This document shows positions 25,860 through 34,582 of a stretch of 64,000 nucleotides of DNA, in pieces. The stretch lies in contig JAFWLM010000015.1 in NCBI GenBank assembly GCA_017511045.1, positions 1 through 64,000 of the forward strand, given 5' to 3'. The notes under the pieces were generated by a model, which was not told the origin of the DNA, did not search any database, and was given only the letters and a program-made list of their open reading frames with translations. Position 1 is the stretch's first letter. The number at the start of each line of letters is the position of its first letter. Made by a program: the position numbers and the translations under genes. Source of the stretch: Lachnospiraceae bacterium (lineage in GTDB: Bacteria; Bacillota; Clostridia; Lachnospirales; Lachnospiraceae).

Positions 25860-26621
25860 ATGAACGAGGCCATTGAACATATTGAAAAAACAACGGTAAG
25901 AGCAAACGGCGAACGAAGCCAAAGCGAAGATACAGTATTAAAAGAACATGTATTATCAGTCATCGTGAATGAGAATCCTGTTTTCCGTCTGGTATGCACA
26001 AAAACAGATTTAAAAGAGCTGGTGCTTGGCAGGCTTTTTACGGAGGGCCTGATCGAATCGCCGGAAGAGATCACAAAACTCTATTTCTGTCCATCTGAAA
26101 ATGAGGCCCGGATATTCCTGAACCATGATGTGGAATGGGAAGAATGGCAGGGAGCCGAGCCAAGCTGCTGCACAGCGAACCGCATCTTTCTGGCAGCATC
26201 CGGCAGTCGGGAGTTAGCGCCCCTTCCCAAGCATGACTGGAAACCCGAATGGATCTTTGACCTCTCCCGCAGATTTTTAAGCGGCGTCGAGATCCATCGC
26301 ACGACGCAGGGTACGCATTCCTGCTTTTTAAGCAAAGACGGCGATATTCTGTTCTCTTCTGAAGATATCGGCCGCCATAATGCGATCGACAAAGCCATTG
26401 GCTTTGCACTTCTGAATCATATCCCGCTTTCCGAATGTCTCCTCTACACTTCCGGCAGGGTTCCTGTTGACATGGTCCAGAAAGTGATCTCTGCAGGAGT
26501 TCCGGTCCTGGTATCCAAGGCAGTTCCTACCGCGGAGTCTGTTGAGCTTGCGCAGCAATATGGTCTTACTCTGATCTGCAGGGCATATCCGGATCAGTTT
26601 GAGATCTATTCTAACGAATAA
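25860..26621 (+). CDS. fdhD: Formate dehydrogenase accessory sulfurtransferase FdhD
   Basis: 253 residues with the FdhD C-terminal core LFSSEDIGRHNAIDKAIG, YTSGRVPVDMVQK and VSKAVPT. FdhD takes sulfur from a cysteine desulfurase and adds it to the molybdenum cofactor, which formate dehydrogenase needs. The flexible-loop cysteines that carry sulfur are normally in a CGxCG setting; here the loop reads PSCCTANR with C103 and C104 next to each other. The client is very likely the dehydrogenase encoded at 30692. Confidence 0.9.
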   Translation: MNEAIEHIEKTTVRANGERSQSEDTVLKEHVLSVIVNENPVFRLVCTKTDLKELVLGRLFTEGLIESPEEITKLYFCPSENEARIFLNHDVEWEEWQGAEPSCCTANRIFLAASGSRELAPLPKHDWKPEWIFDLSRRFLSGVEIHRTTQGTHSCFLSKDGDILFSSEDIGRHNAIDKAIGFALLNHIPLSECLLYTSGRVPVDMVQKVISAGVPVLVSKAVPTAESVELAQQYGLTLICRAYPDQFEIYSNE

Positions 26622-26720
26622 GGTCAACACTCTGTCTATTATTTACAAAAAAGTCTTTCATTTCCTTAAAATTTTTATATAAAATGTAATATTTTTTATG
26701 TCCCTCTCCTCCCCTTTATG

Positions 26721-26747
26721 TATAATATTGTACAAAATAAATACAAT
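26721..26747 (+). promoter_or_regulatory. Formate-channel promoter with operator-like inverted repeat
   Basis: A perfect -10 TATAAT (26721-26726) without a clear -35, followed by ATTGTA (26727-26732), nine bases, TACAAT (26742-26747). The stretch TGTACAAAATAAATACAAT (26729-26747) recurs with one insertion and one change after the TATAAT of the formate dehydrogenase promoter at 28184, so one regulator may control both. Confidence 0.6.
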
Positions 26748-26764
26748 TTTACAGGGAGGGTCTT

Positions 26765-27610
26765 ATGAATTTCTTTTCACCTGCTGACGTCGCGCAGAAC
26801 TATATATCGATCGGCAAAAGCAAAGTTAATACGCCGACATTCAAACTGATTGTCCTGGCAATTATGGCAGGGCTGTTTATTGCTATTGGCGGAATTGCAG
26901 CAACGACAGTAGCTGTTGCAGTTAAACCGGCATCTCTTGGTAAATTTTTAGGGGCAATCGTTTTCCCGGGTGGTCTTACCATGGTGCTGATCGCCGGTTC
27001 CGAACTTTTTACCGGTAACTGTCTTCTAATCGTTCCCTGGCTCGAGAAAGCAGTTTCATTAAAGGGAGTGATCAAAAATCTGGTACTGGTCTATATCGGT
27101 AACTTCATCGGAAGCATTCTTCTTGCAGCAGGTATTGTTTTCAGCCACCAAGTTGCACTTTTCGACAACGGTGTCGCCGTATCGGTTATCTCAACGGCCG
27201 TTGCAAAATGCAATATTTCTTTCGGAGATGCGCTGATCAAAGGAATTCTCTGCAATTTCCTTGTCTGCATCGCAGTCTGGATCTCATTCGCAGCAAAAGA
27301 TATCGTAGGCAAGATCATCGGCCTTTTCTTCCCGATCCTGATGTTCGTCTTATGCGGATTTGAGCACAGCGTCGCGAATATGTATTACCTCTTTGCAGGT
27401 CTTTTCGCAAAAGCTGTCCCGGCATTTGCAGACGCTGCTATCGCCGCCGGCGTAGACCCGAGCGCGATCACAGCCGGAAATATATTTATCGGAAACCTGC
27501 TTCCTGTTACGATCGGAAATATCATCGGCGGAGCGATCTGCGTCGGACTTCCTTACTGGTACATTTATCTGCGCCGCAAAAAGAAAATGGATATCCTTAC
27601 AGAAGATTGA
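26765..27610 (+). CDS. focA: Formate/nitrite transporter family channel (FocA-like)
   Basis: 281 residues with six membrane segments and the FNT signature: the N-terminal SPADVAQNYISIGKSK, LIAGSELFTGNC in the third helix region, FLVCIAVWISF and CGFEHSVANMY near helix five, where the His is the pore gate residue. It lets formate, and perhaps other small monocarboxylates, cross the membrane. GGGAGG lies six bases before the ATG. Placement between fdhD and the formate dehydrogenase operon points to formate rather than nitrite. Confidence 0.93.
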   Translation: MNFFSPADVAQNYISIGKSKVNTPTFKLIVLAIMAGLFIAIGGIAATTVAVAVKPASLGKFLGAIVFPGGLTMVLIAGSELFTGNCLLIVPWLEKAVSLKGVIKNLVLVYIGNFIGSILLAAGIVFSHQVALFDNGVAVSVISTAVAKCNISFGDALIKGILCNFLVCIAVWISFAAKDIVGKIIGLFFPILMFVLCGFEHSVANMYYLFAGLFAKAVPAFADAAIAAGVDPSAITAGNIFIGNLLPVTIGNIIGGAICVGLPYWYIYLRRKKKMDILTED

Positions 27611-27682
27611 CGAATTCTTGTATAACAGTATAGACTATGTTTATTAAGGATAGGATACCGGAAACGGAAATGGAGGAATCAT

Positions 27683-28015
27683 ATGGTTACAACTATGACA
27701 CAAAGTATTGAAGGACAGAGAATCGTAAAATACAAAAAAGTCCTGACAGAGCAGGCTTTTATCGGCGGAAGATTAGGCAGCCTGAGAGGAACAAACTCTA
27801 AAAGCGTATCAGATATGACGCCGGAAGAATTCGAGCAGTGCTTTGCAGAAGGCACCTCTGCAGCTTTCGGAAAACTCGTTAAACGTGCAGAAGAACTGAA
27901 CGCAAATGCCATTATCTGCGCTAACACAGAATACCACTTCTGCGGCCCGGACAATGAGACCCTTCTGGTCATTGCAAAAGGCACAGCCGTTATCGTGGAC
28001 GTTTCGTATTATTAA
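27683..28015 (+). CDS. YbjQ-like (UPF0145) protein
   Basis: A 110-residue soluble protein of the YbjQ family: SIEGQRIVKYKKVLTEQ near the start, KLVKRAEELNANAIICANTEYHF in the middle and LLVIAKGTAVIV at the end follow the family pattern (pentamer-forming small proteins of unsure function, sometimes called heavy-metal-binding). GGAGG lies six bases before the ATG. It sits between the channel and the formate dehydrogenase operon and ends in a terminator, so it may be read from the channel promoter. I cannot assign a role. Confidence 0.8.
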   Translation: MVTTMTQSIEGQRIVKYKKVLTEQAFIGGRLGSLRGTNSKSVSDMTPEEFEQCFAEGTSAAFGKLVKRAEELNANAIICANTEYHFCGPDNETLLVIAKGTAVIVDVSYY

Positions 28016-28043
28016 AATCAATACCGGCAAAATGCTGATCTGA

Positions 28044-28071
28044 AAGGCCGCCGAACTCCGGCGGTCTTTTT
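28044..28071 (+). terminator. Intrinsic terminator after the YbjQ-like gene
   Basis: GC-rich stem (28044-28053 with 28059-28068, one G-T pair), five-base loop, then TTTTT on the plus strand. Confidence 0.85.
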
Positions 28072-28183
28072 ATGTATTTGAAAAATACACAAAAAACCCT
28101 TCTTCTTCACTCAAATATGATAATCACCTAAAAAAAATTATATGAATTGCATTATTTTTATTTAGTCTCATTTCTTCTTATTG

Positions 28184-28212
28184 TATAATGTATGTATCAA
28201 AATAAGTACAAT
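28184..28212 (+). promoter_or_regulatory. Formate dehydrogenase operon promoter with the shared operator-like sequence
   Basis: A perfect TATAAT (28184-28189) with a weak -35, then TGTATCAAAATAAGTACAAT (28193-28212), nearly the same as the sequence after the channel promoter. It covers about +1 to +20, a position typical of repressor sites. The remainder of the gap 28016-28272 is AT-rich with nothing else recognised. Confidence 0.6.
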
Positions 28213-28272
28213 GCGCAGATTGTGCTTATCTTTTATGTAACTAAAAAACAGAAATAAAGTGAGGAAGAAGAA

Positions 28273-28773
28273 ATGGCTAAAGCTAAAACAACTGTAAAGT
28301 TCCAGGGAACTTTAGAACAGGAACAGGCTTTGCGGGAAGTGATCGAAGCTCACAAAGATCAGCCGGGTGCTCTGATGCCGGTTTTGCAGGCAGCTCAGGG
28401 TATCTACGGTTACCTGCCTGTGGAAGTGCAGGAGATGATCGCATCCGGGCTTCAGATCTCTGTCGCGGAAGTCTATGGCGTAGTAACATTTTATTCTCAA
28501 TTCTCCCTGAATCCGAAAGGCAGATATAATGTTTCTGTCTGTCTCGGAACCGCCTGCTATGTAAAAGGCTCCGAAAAGATTCTGGAAGCAGTTGAGAGCA
28601 AATTGGGAATTCCAAGCGGAGGATGCACCGAGGATACGAAATTCTCAATCGATGTCACCCGTTGTTTAGGTGCCTGCGGACTTGCCCCTGTCATGACAGT
28701 AAATGATGACGTATACGGCAAGGTAGAACCTAAGAAAGTAGCTGAGATCATTGACAGCTACATGAATCGTTAG
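28273..28773 (+). CDS. NuoE-like [2Fe-2S] subunit of the formate dehydrogenase
   Basis: 166 residues of the thioredoxin-like ferredoxin family (NuoE/HydC/HymA). The four cluster ligands are in CLGTACYVKGS and CLGACGLAPV. It passes electrons between the flavin subunit and the rest of the complex. It is followed 10 bases later by the NuoF-like gene and then the catalytic subunit, the same order as the Hym-Fdh operons of amino-acid-fermenting Clostridia. The ribosome site is GAGGAAG. Confidence 0.93.
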   Translation: MAKAKTTVKFQGTLEQEQALREVIEAHKDQPGALMPVLQAAQGIYGYLPVEVQEMIASGLQISVAEVYGVVTFYSQFSLNPKGRYNVSVCLGTACYVKGSEKILEAVESKLGIPSGGCTEDTKFSIDVTRCLGACGLAPVMTVNDDVYGKVEPKKVAEIIDSYMNR

Positions 28774-28783
28774 GAGGGGCGCC

Positions 28784-30679
28784 ATGACTATAGAACAATT
28801 AAACAAAATCAGAGAAGAAAAACGCGAACTCCTTATGGTTCGTAAACTCGTTAAAGAAGAAGGTGAAAAACTCGCAGCAAATACCGGATACCGGAAACAG
28901 GTCCTCATCTGCGGCGGTACCGGATGTACATCTTCCGGTTCAAGAGAGATCATCTCCGCGCTGGAAGCTGAGCTTGAGAAAAAAGGTTTGAAGGATGTCC
29001 TGGTCGTTAAGACCGGCTGCTTCGGACTGTGCGCACTCGGCCCGATCATGATCGTTTATCCGGAAGGGACTTTCTACTCCCAGATGACTCCTGAGCATGT
29101 CGTGACCGTCTGCGATCAGCATCTGATCGAGGGCGGCGAGCCGGTAAAAGAACTGCTTTATACAGACTCAGTTCTGGAAGACGGAACCATCCTTCCATTA
29201 AGCGAGACTCCATTCTATAAAAAGCAGAAACGTGTTGCCTTAAGAAACTGCGGTGTGATCGCACCGGAAATCATCGATGAGGCAATTGCGCTGGATGCAT
29301 ATCAGGCTCTTTATAAATGTCTGACAGAAATGACCCCGGATGAAGTGATCCAGGTGATGATCGACTCCGGTTTAAGAGGCCGTGGCGGTGCCGGATTCCC
29401 GACAGGTCTGAAATGGAAATTTGCATGTTCAAGACGCGGCGAGGTTCAGAAGTTCGTCTGCTGCAACGCAGATGAAGGTGACCCGGGCGCATTCATGGAC
29501 CGTTCCATCTTAGAGGGCGATCCGCATGTTGTATTAGAAGCTATGGCGATCGCAGGCTATGCGATCGGCTCCAATCAGGGTTACATCTATGTCCGTGCTG
29601 AGTATCCGATCGCTGTCCAGCGTCTGAATATCGCGATCGCACAGGCAAGAGAATACGGCCTGCTCGGAGAAAACATTTTCGGAACAGACTTCAGTTTTGA
29701 TATTGAACTGAGACTCGGTTCCGGCGCATTCGTCTGCGGTGAGGAAACCGCTCTCATGACTTCGATCGAAGGAAAGCGCGGTGAGCCGAGACCTCGTCCG
29801 CCATTCCCTGCTGTCAAAGGTTTATTCGGACAGCCGACGATCCTCAACAACGTTGAGACATGGGCAAACATTCCTCAGATCATCACAAATGGCGCCGAGT
29901 GGTTTGCCTCCATGGGAACTGAAAAATCCAAAGGAACCAAAGTATTTGCGCTCGGCGGAAAGATCAACAATACCGGTCTTGTAGAAGTCGAGATGGGAAC
30001 GACCCTGCGTGAGATCGTAGAAGAGATCGGCGGCGGCGTTCCGAACGGAAAGGCATTCAAAGCTGCCCAGACCGGCGGTCCGTCCGGCGGCTGCATTGCA
30101 GCAGATAATTTAGATGTTCCGATTGACTATGACAACCTGATCGCCATCGGTTCCATGATGGGATCCGGCGGACTGATCGTTATGGACGAAGATAACTGCA
30201 TGGTCGATATCGCGAAGTTCTTCCTGAACTTCACAGTTGATGAGTCCTGCGGAAAATGTACCGCCTGCCGTATCGGAACAAAGAGACTGTTTGAGATCTT
30301 GGAGAAGATCACTGCAGGTGAAGCAACAATGGAAGATCTGGATAAGATGGAATATCTCTGCGATAAGATCAAAAAGAATTCCCTCTGCGCTCTCGGACAG
30401 ACAGCGCCGAACCCGGTCGTCTCCACCTACAAATGCTTCAGGGACGAATATCTTGCCCACGTACAGGATAAGAAATGTCCGTCCGGCATCTGTAAAGCAC
30501 TCCTCGAGTTCTGGATCGATCCTGAAAAATGCAAGGGCTGCACGCTCTGTGCAAGAAACTGCCCGGTAAGCGCGATTTCAGGCAACGTCAAAGAACCGCA
30601 TGTAATTGATAACAATGTATGTATTGGCTGCGGAACCTGCCTTGCAAACTGCAAGTTCGGCGCAATTACAAAACGATAG
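28784..30679 (+). CDS. NuoF-like NAD(H)-binding flavoprotein subunit
   Basis: 631 residues in the HydB/HymB layout: an N-terminal thioredoxin-like [2Fe-2S] domain (CGGTGCTSSGS and CFGLCALGP, about residues 45-100), the FMN/NAD core (GLRGRGGAGFPTGLKW and CNADEGDPGAFMDRS), an SLBB part, the N3-type [4Fe-4S] site ESCGKCTACRIGT, and a C-terminal pair of [4Fe-4S] clusters (CKGCTLCARNCP and CIGCGTCLANC). It exchanges electrons with NAD. The extra C-terminal clusters, as in electron-bifurcating hydrogenases, would allow a link to ferredoxin; that bifurcation is inferred, not shown. Confidence 0.93.
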   Translation: MTIEQLNKIREEKRELLMVRKLVKEEGEKLAANTGYRKQVLICGGTGCTSSGSREIISALEAELEKKGLKDVLVVKTGCFGLCALGPIMIVYPEGTFYSQMTPEHVVTVCDQHLIEGGEPVKELLYTDSVLEDGTILPLSETPFYKKQKRVALRNCGVIAPEIIDEAIALDAYQALYKCLTEMTPDEVIQVMIDSGLRGRGGAGFPTGLKWKFACSRRGEVQKFVCCNADEGDPGAFMDRSILEGDPHVVLEAMAIAGYAIGSNQGYIYVRAEYPIAVQRLNIAIAQAREYGLLGENIFGTDFSFDIELRLGSGAFVCGEETALMTSIEGKRGEPRPRPPFPAVKGLFGQPTILNNVETWANIPQIITNGAEWFASMGTEKSKGTKVFALGGKINNTGLVEVEMGTTLREIVEEIGGGVPNGKAFKAAQTGGPSGGCIAADNLDVPIDYDNLIAIGSMMGSGGLIVMDEDNCMVDIAKFFLNFTVDESCGKCTACRIGTKRLFEILEKITAGEATMEDLDKMEYLCDKIKKNSLCALGQTAPNPVVSTYKCFRDEYLAHVQDKKCPSGICKALLEFWIDPEKCKGCTLCARNCPVSAISGNVKEPHVIDNNVCIGCGTCLANCKFGAITKR

Positions 30680-30691
30680 GAGGTGCCTAAG

Positions 30692-33373
30692 ATGATTAAT
30701 TTGACAATTGATGGAATTCAGGTCCAGGTAGAAGAAGGCACAACTATTTTACAAGCAGCGCAGTCTGTCGGTATCGAGATCCCGACACTCTGTCATATGA
30801 AAGAACTTGCTCCGGACGGCTCCTGCAGAATGTGTCTGGTAGAAGTCGAAGGCGCACGCGGACTTATGACCGCATGTGCTGCCCCGGTAGCTGAAGGCAT
30901 GGTCGTCCATACCGATACACCTGATGTTCTGGAATCAAGAAAATTCATCCTTGAGATGATGCTTTCCAATCATACCGGAGACTGCATGAGCTGTGCTGCA
31001 AACGGCGACTGCAAGCTTCAGCAGTATGCAATGGAATATGAAGTGGAACGTGGAGATTTCACAGGCGAGACCTGCCAGATCCCGGCTGACGACTCTTCCC
31101 CATTCTTTGTATATGACCCGGGCAAATGTATTCTCTGCCGCCGCTGTGTCCGTACCTGTCAGGAGATCCAGTGCAACGGAACGATCGCCGCAACGGAAAG
31201 AGGATTTGAGACGACCGTCTCCCCTGTCATGGGTATCAAGATCGCAGATTCCAACTGCGTAAGCTGCGGCAACTGTGTGCAGGCCTGCCCGACTGGTGCT
31301 CTTTCCCTGAAAGCCGGAAAGAAATTCCGTAAATGGGAAACGAAAAAAGTTCTTACGACCTGTCCGCACTGCGCGACAGGCTGTCAGTTCTACCTGATTG
31401 TTAAGAACGGGAAGATCGTTGCAGTAGAAGGTGCAGATGGTCCTTCCAACAACGGACAGCTTTGTGTTAAAGGACGTTTCGGTTCCTTTGAATTCGTTCA
31501 CGATGAAGGCAGACTGACCGATCCGCTGATCAAGAAAGACGGCAAATTTGTGAAAGCAACCTGGGATGAAGCGTTAGACCTGATTGCAGCAAAATTCACG
31601 GAGATCAAGAAACAGTATGGCGGCGAAGCTTTAGCAGGTTTCTCCTGCTCGAGAGCTCCGAATGAAGATAACTATATGATGCAGAAGCTGGTACGCTGCG
31701 CATTCGACTCCAATAACGTTGATAACTGCGCACGTGTCTGCCACAGCGCATCCGTTCACGGTCTTGCGATCACCTTAGGATCCGGTGCTATGACCAACAC
31801 GATCAAAGACATCACGGAAGAGCCGGATGTTATCATGGTCGTAGGTTCCAACCCGACTGAGGCACACCCTGTTGTCGGCGCAAGGATCCGTCGTGCTGCA
31901 CGCCGCGGTGCGAAACTGATCGTTGTTGATCCGCGTGACATCACGCTGACAAAAGACTGCGCGATTCATCTGAAGATCAAACCGGGAACCAACGTTGCGT
32001 TTGCAAACGGTATGATGAACATCTTTATCAACGAAGGTCTGATCGATGAAGCTTTTATCAAAGAAAGAACAGAAGGCTTCGAAGAATTAGCAGAGATCGT
32101 AAAAGACTATACACCGGAAAAAGTTGCTGAGATCTGCCACATCGATGCAGAAGACTTAAAGGCCGCAGCAAGAATGTATGCAAAAGCAGAGAAAGCTCCG
32201 ATCATCTACTGCTTAGGTGTTACTGAGCACAGCACCGGTACCGAAGGCGTTATGAGTATGTCAAATATGGCCATGATGGTCGGCAAACTCGGAAAACCGG
32301 GATGCGGTGTCAACCCGCTCCGTGGACAGAACAACGTTCAGGGTGCCTGCGACATGGGTGCTCTTCCGGAGAAATTCCCGGGATACCAGAACGTAGCTGA
32401 TGAAGCTGTTATGGCAAAATTTGAAAAAGCATGGGGCAAGACTCTGAACCATGTACCAGGCCTTAAAGCAACGGAAGTCCTTCCGGGTGCGATCGAAGGA
32501 AAGATCAAAGGTCTTTACATCTTCGGCGAGGATCCGATCGTTACCGATCCGGATACCCACCATGTGGAAAGAGCTTTAACAAGTTTAGACTTCCTCGTTG
32601 TACAGGATCTGTTTATGACAGAAACTGCTCAGTATGCAGATGTTGTCCTTCCGGGCGTAAGCTACGCTGAAAAAGAAGGTACCTTCTCCAATACCGAGCG
32701 CCGCGTACAGAGAGTCCGCAAAGCAGTTGACCTCGGCACCAATGCCCGTCTCGACACCGATATCTTCATCGATGTCATGAACAGAATGGGATATCCACAG
32801 CCTCAGCTGACATCTGCTGAGATCATGGATGAGATCGCTTCCCTGACACCAAGCTTTGCTGGTATCTCCCACGCAAGATTAGATGCCGGTGAGAGCCTGC
32901 AGTGGCCGTGTACAGGAAAAGACCATCCGGGAACACCGATCATGCACGTCGGCAAATTCTCCAGAGGGCTTGGCTACTTCTACCCTGCAAAATACAAACC
33001 ATCGATCGAGCTTCCGGATGAAGACTACCCGATCCTGCTGATCACCGGACGTATGCTCTATCATTACAATACACGTGCAATGACCGGAAAGAGCAAGGGT
33101 ATCACCCAGATCGTTAATGAGTCCTACATCGAGATGAACTTCAAAGATGCAGACCGTATCGGCATTAAAAACGGTGACAAAGTCAAAGTGTCCAGCCGCC
33201 GCGGTGAACTCGTAACGACAGCACGAGTCGGAAGAAAGGTTTCTGAAGGCGAATCCTTCATGACCTTCCACTTCCCGGACGGAAACGCAAACCTGCTGAC
33301 AAATGCAGTTTACGATGATATCGCCTGCATTCCGGAATACAAGGTCTGCGCGGTCAAGATAGAAAAGAACTAA
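30692..33373 (+). CDS. NAD-dependent formate dehydrogenase catalytic subunit, Cys type
   Basis: 893 residues: NuoG-like N-terminus with a [2Fe-2S] ferredoxin domain, a His-Cys cluster motif (HTGDCMSCAANGDC), two [4Fe-4S] clusters (CILCRRCVRTC and CVSCGNCVQAC), a further cluster before the catalytic domain (CPHCATGC), then a molybdopterin domain. The active-site motif is CARVCHSASVHG with C350 and H351; FDH-H of E. coli has selenocysteine at this place, so this is a Cys enzyme and needs no SECIS. NPLRGQNNVQGACDMG holds the conserved substrate-binding Arg. I use ATG 30692 with AGGAGG eight bases upstream rather than a GTG nine bases earlier that overlaps that site. It oxidises formate or reduces CO2 with the two NuoEF-like partners. 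Confidence 0.94.
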   Translation: MINLTIDGIQVQVEEGTTILQAAQSVGIEIPTLCHMKELAPDGSCRMCLVEVEGARGLMTACAAPVAEGMVVHTDTPDVLESRKFILEMMLSNHTGDCMSCAANGDCKLQQYAMEYEVERGDFTGETCQIPADDSSPFFVYDPGKCILCRRCVRTCQEIQCNGTIAATERGFETTVSPVMGIKIADSNCVSCGNCVQACPTGALSLKAGKKFRKWETKKVLTTCPHCATGCQFYLIVKNGKIVAVEGADGPSNNGQLCVKGRFGSFEFVHDEGRLTDPLIKKDGKFVKATWDEALDLIAAKFTEIKKQYGGEALAGFSCSRAPNEDNYMMQKLVRCAFDSNNVDNCARVCHSASVHGLAITLGSGAMTNTIKDITEEPDVIMVVGSNPTEAHPVVGARIRRAARRGAKLIVVDPRDITLTKDCAIHLKIKPGTNVAFANGMMNIFINEGLIDEAFIKERTEGFEELAEIVKDYTPEKVAEICHIDAEDLKAAARMYAKAEKAPIIYCLGVTEHSTGTEGVMSMSNMAMMVGKLGKPGCGVNPLRGQNNVQGACDMGALPEKFPGYQNVADEAVMAKFEKAWGKTLNHVPGLKATEVLPGAIEGKIKGLYIFGEDPIVTDPDTHHVERALTSLDFLVVQDLFMTETAQYADVVLPGVSYAEKEGTFSNTERRVQRVRKAVDLGTNARLDTDIFIDVMNRMGYPQPQLTSAEIMDEIASLTPSFAGISHARLDAGESLQWPCTGKDHPGTPIMHVGKFSRGLGYFYPAKYKPSIELPDEDYPILLITGRMLYHYNTRAMTGKSKGITQIVNESYIEMNFKDADRIGIKNGDKVKVSSRRGELVTTARVGRKVSEGESFMTFHFPDGNANLLTNAVYDDIACIPEYKVCAVKIEKN

Positions 33374-33395
33374 ACAAAACGCTTAACAGGCAATT

Positions 33396-33430
33396 AAAAA
33401 GGGGATGTCCGCCGGACATCCTCTTTTTTT
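33396..33430 (+). terminator. Intrinsic terminator after the formate dehydrogenase operon
   Basis: Ten-bp stem (33401-33410 with 33414-33423, one G-T pair), loop GCC, followed by seven T. Confidence 0.9.
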
Positions 33431-33512
33431 ACATAAACAAAACCTCCCGCCGCCTGAAACGGCAACGGAAGATTTCGTTATTGTTCGTATGTGTTAACCG
33501 AAATGGAGAGGT

Positions 33513-34328
33513 TTACCAGTTTTCTTTCTCTTCCGCATATACTTTCGGAAGAACTTTGTTCAGGTTCGTAAATTCTTTAATGTTGTGGCAAAGAAGCCCT
33601 TTTGCGATCATGTCGCATTCTGCTTCCGGAATCACTTTCGCTGCCGGAACCAGAAGCTTTGGTTCTCCATCTACAATATGATAGCCGACCCAGAACCTTG
33701 CCTGGAAGGTCATTACTCCATTGATCTTTTTAGCAACTTCTGTCATAACGACCGGCATCTTCATATCGCCAAGCAGTGCGTTGCAGCATACCATGAAATC
33801 AACGCCGTCTTTTCCCAGCCTGCTGACATCATATCCCATATCTGCCGGGTTCTGGAACATCAGAACGATCTCCTGTGCAGGTCCGCCGATGGATTCCTGT
33901 ACCGTATGGGTTGCGCCCCAGGTCTTCTCATTCATCGGAATGGACGGATCCAATGCACGCTGTCTTCCGGCTTCATCTAACTCAAGTCCGAAATGATCTT
34001 CCGGATCCCAGATTGCATACCGGAATGCATCCAGACCATGCCATGCAAACCACCAGTAGAGCATGTCTGCAGTCACGTCCGGCATCGGAATGTTTCCTGC
34101 CACCAGAAGTCCGCCGTCTTTCGTCGGATAAAAACCCAGCTTTTCGGGATAAGTTGTTTCCGGCTCGAGAAGTTTATTCCGGTCTTCTATTTCCAGGCAG
34201 TCCTCTACCTTTCCCTTGCTCTGATCCACCATCGCAAACTGCTCCGGTGTCGGGGAAGCGATCCCCTGCTCATAATATTTATAATAGCTTTTTGTTTTTG
34301 CGTCTTCCGCAACCGGTACTAATGCCAT
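33513..34328 (-). CDS. PhlG/phloretin-hydrolase-like C-C bond hydrolase
   Basis: 271 residues that resemble the 2,4-diacetylphloroglucinol hydrolase family, which includes PhlG and the phloretin hydrolase of Eubacterium ramulus. Expected zinc ligands are present in order: the His of WWFAWH (H97), the Glu of HTVQES (E145) and the HxxxE pair of CHNIKEF (H248, E252). The family cleaves an acyl group from a phloroglucinol-type ring. I start at ATG 34328 with AAGG eight bases upstream; a GTG nine bases earlier overlaps that site. It is last in a reductase-ferredoxin-hydrolase operon, which would fit reduction of an unsaturated polyphenol before cleavage. The real substrate is not known. Confidence 0.8.
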   Translation of the reverse strand: MALVPVAEDAKTKSYYKYYEQGIASPTPEQFAMVDQSKGKVEDCLEIEDRNKLLEPETTYPEKLGFYPTKDGGLLVAGNIPMPDVTADMLYWWFAWHGLDAFRYAIWDPEDHFGLELDEAGRQRALDPSIPMNEKTWGATHTVQESIGGPAQEIVLMFQNPADMGYDVSRLGKDGVDFMVCCNALLGDMKMPVVMTEVAKKINGVMTFQARFWVGYHIVDGEPKLLVPAAKVIPEAECDMIAKGLLCHNIKEFTNLNKVLPKVYAEEKENW

Positions 34329-34342
34329 CTTTTTCACCTTCC

Positions 34343-34534
34343 TTAACGAATGATCTTGATTGCAGCTACTGCACAGTCAGCTGCTGCCTGCTCTGCTCTT
34401 TCCTGCTTGTCTTCAGGGATCTCGTCAAACAGAACATCAATATTATGGGTCTCATAGTTTCTTTTAAAAATATCCGGATAAACATCTTCGCAGATTCCGC
34501 ATCTGATGCAATAATCATTGATCTGTAATTTCAT
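34343..34534 (-). CDS. Small [4Fe-4S] ferredoxin
   Basis: 63 residues, with CIRCGIC near the start (C9, C12, C15) and a fourth Cys in AAADCAVAAI near residue 54. This is the single-cluster pattern, with the second cluster of clostridial 2[4Fe-4S] ferredoxins missing. The negative charge of the rest (DVLFDEIPEDKQERAEQ) is typical. It lies between the flavoprotein and the hydrolase with short gaps (48 and 14 bases), so it probably delivers electrons to the flavoprotein. Confidence 0.9.
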   Translation of the reverse strand: MKLQINDYCIRCGICEDVYPDIFKRNYETHNIDVLFDEIPEDKQERAEQAAADCAVAAIKIIR

Positions 34535-34582
34535 TTCATTTCGTCCTTTCTATATATGATACAATCCACTCGTTCCTGTTAA

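Noticed and set aside
30683..30691. GTG start for the formate dehydrogenase catalytic subunit
   Set aside because: It overlaps the AGGAGG site; the ATG at 30692 is eight bases downstream of it.
31739..31741. Selenocysteine at the formate dehydrogenase active site
   Set aside because: The codon is TGC, a plain cysteine codon; there is no TGA.
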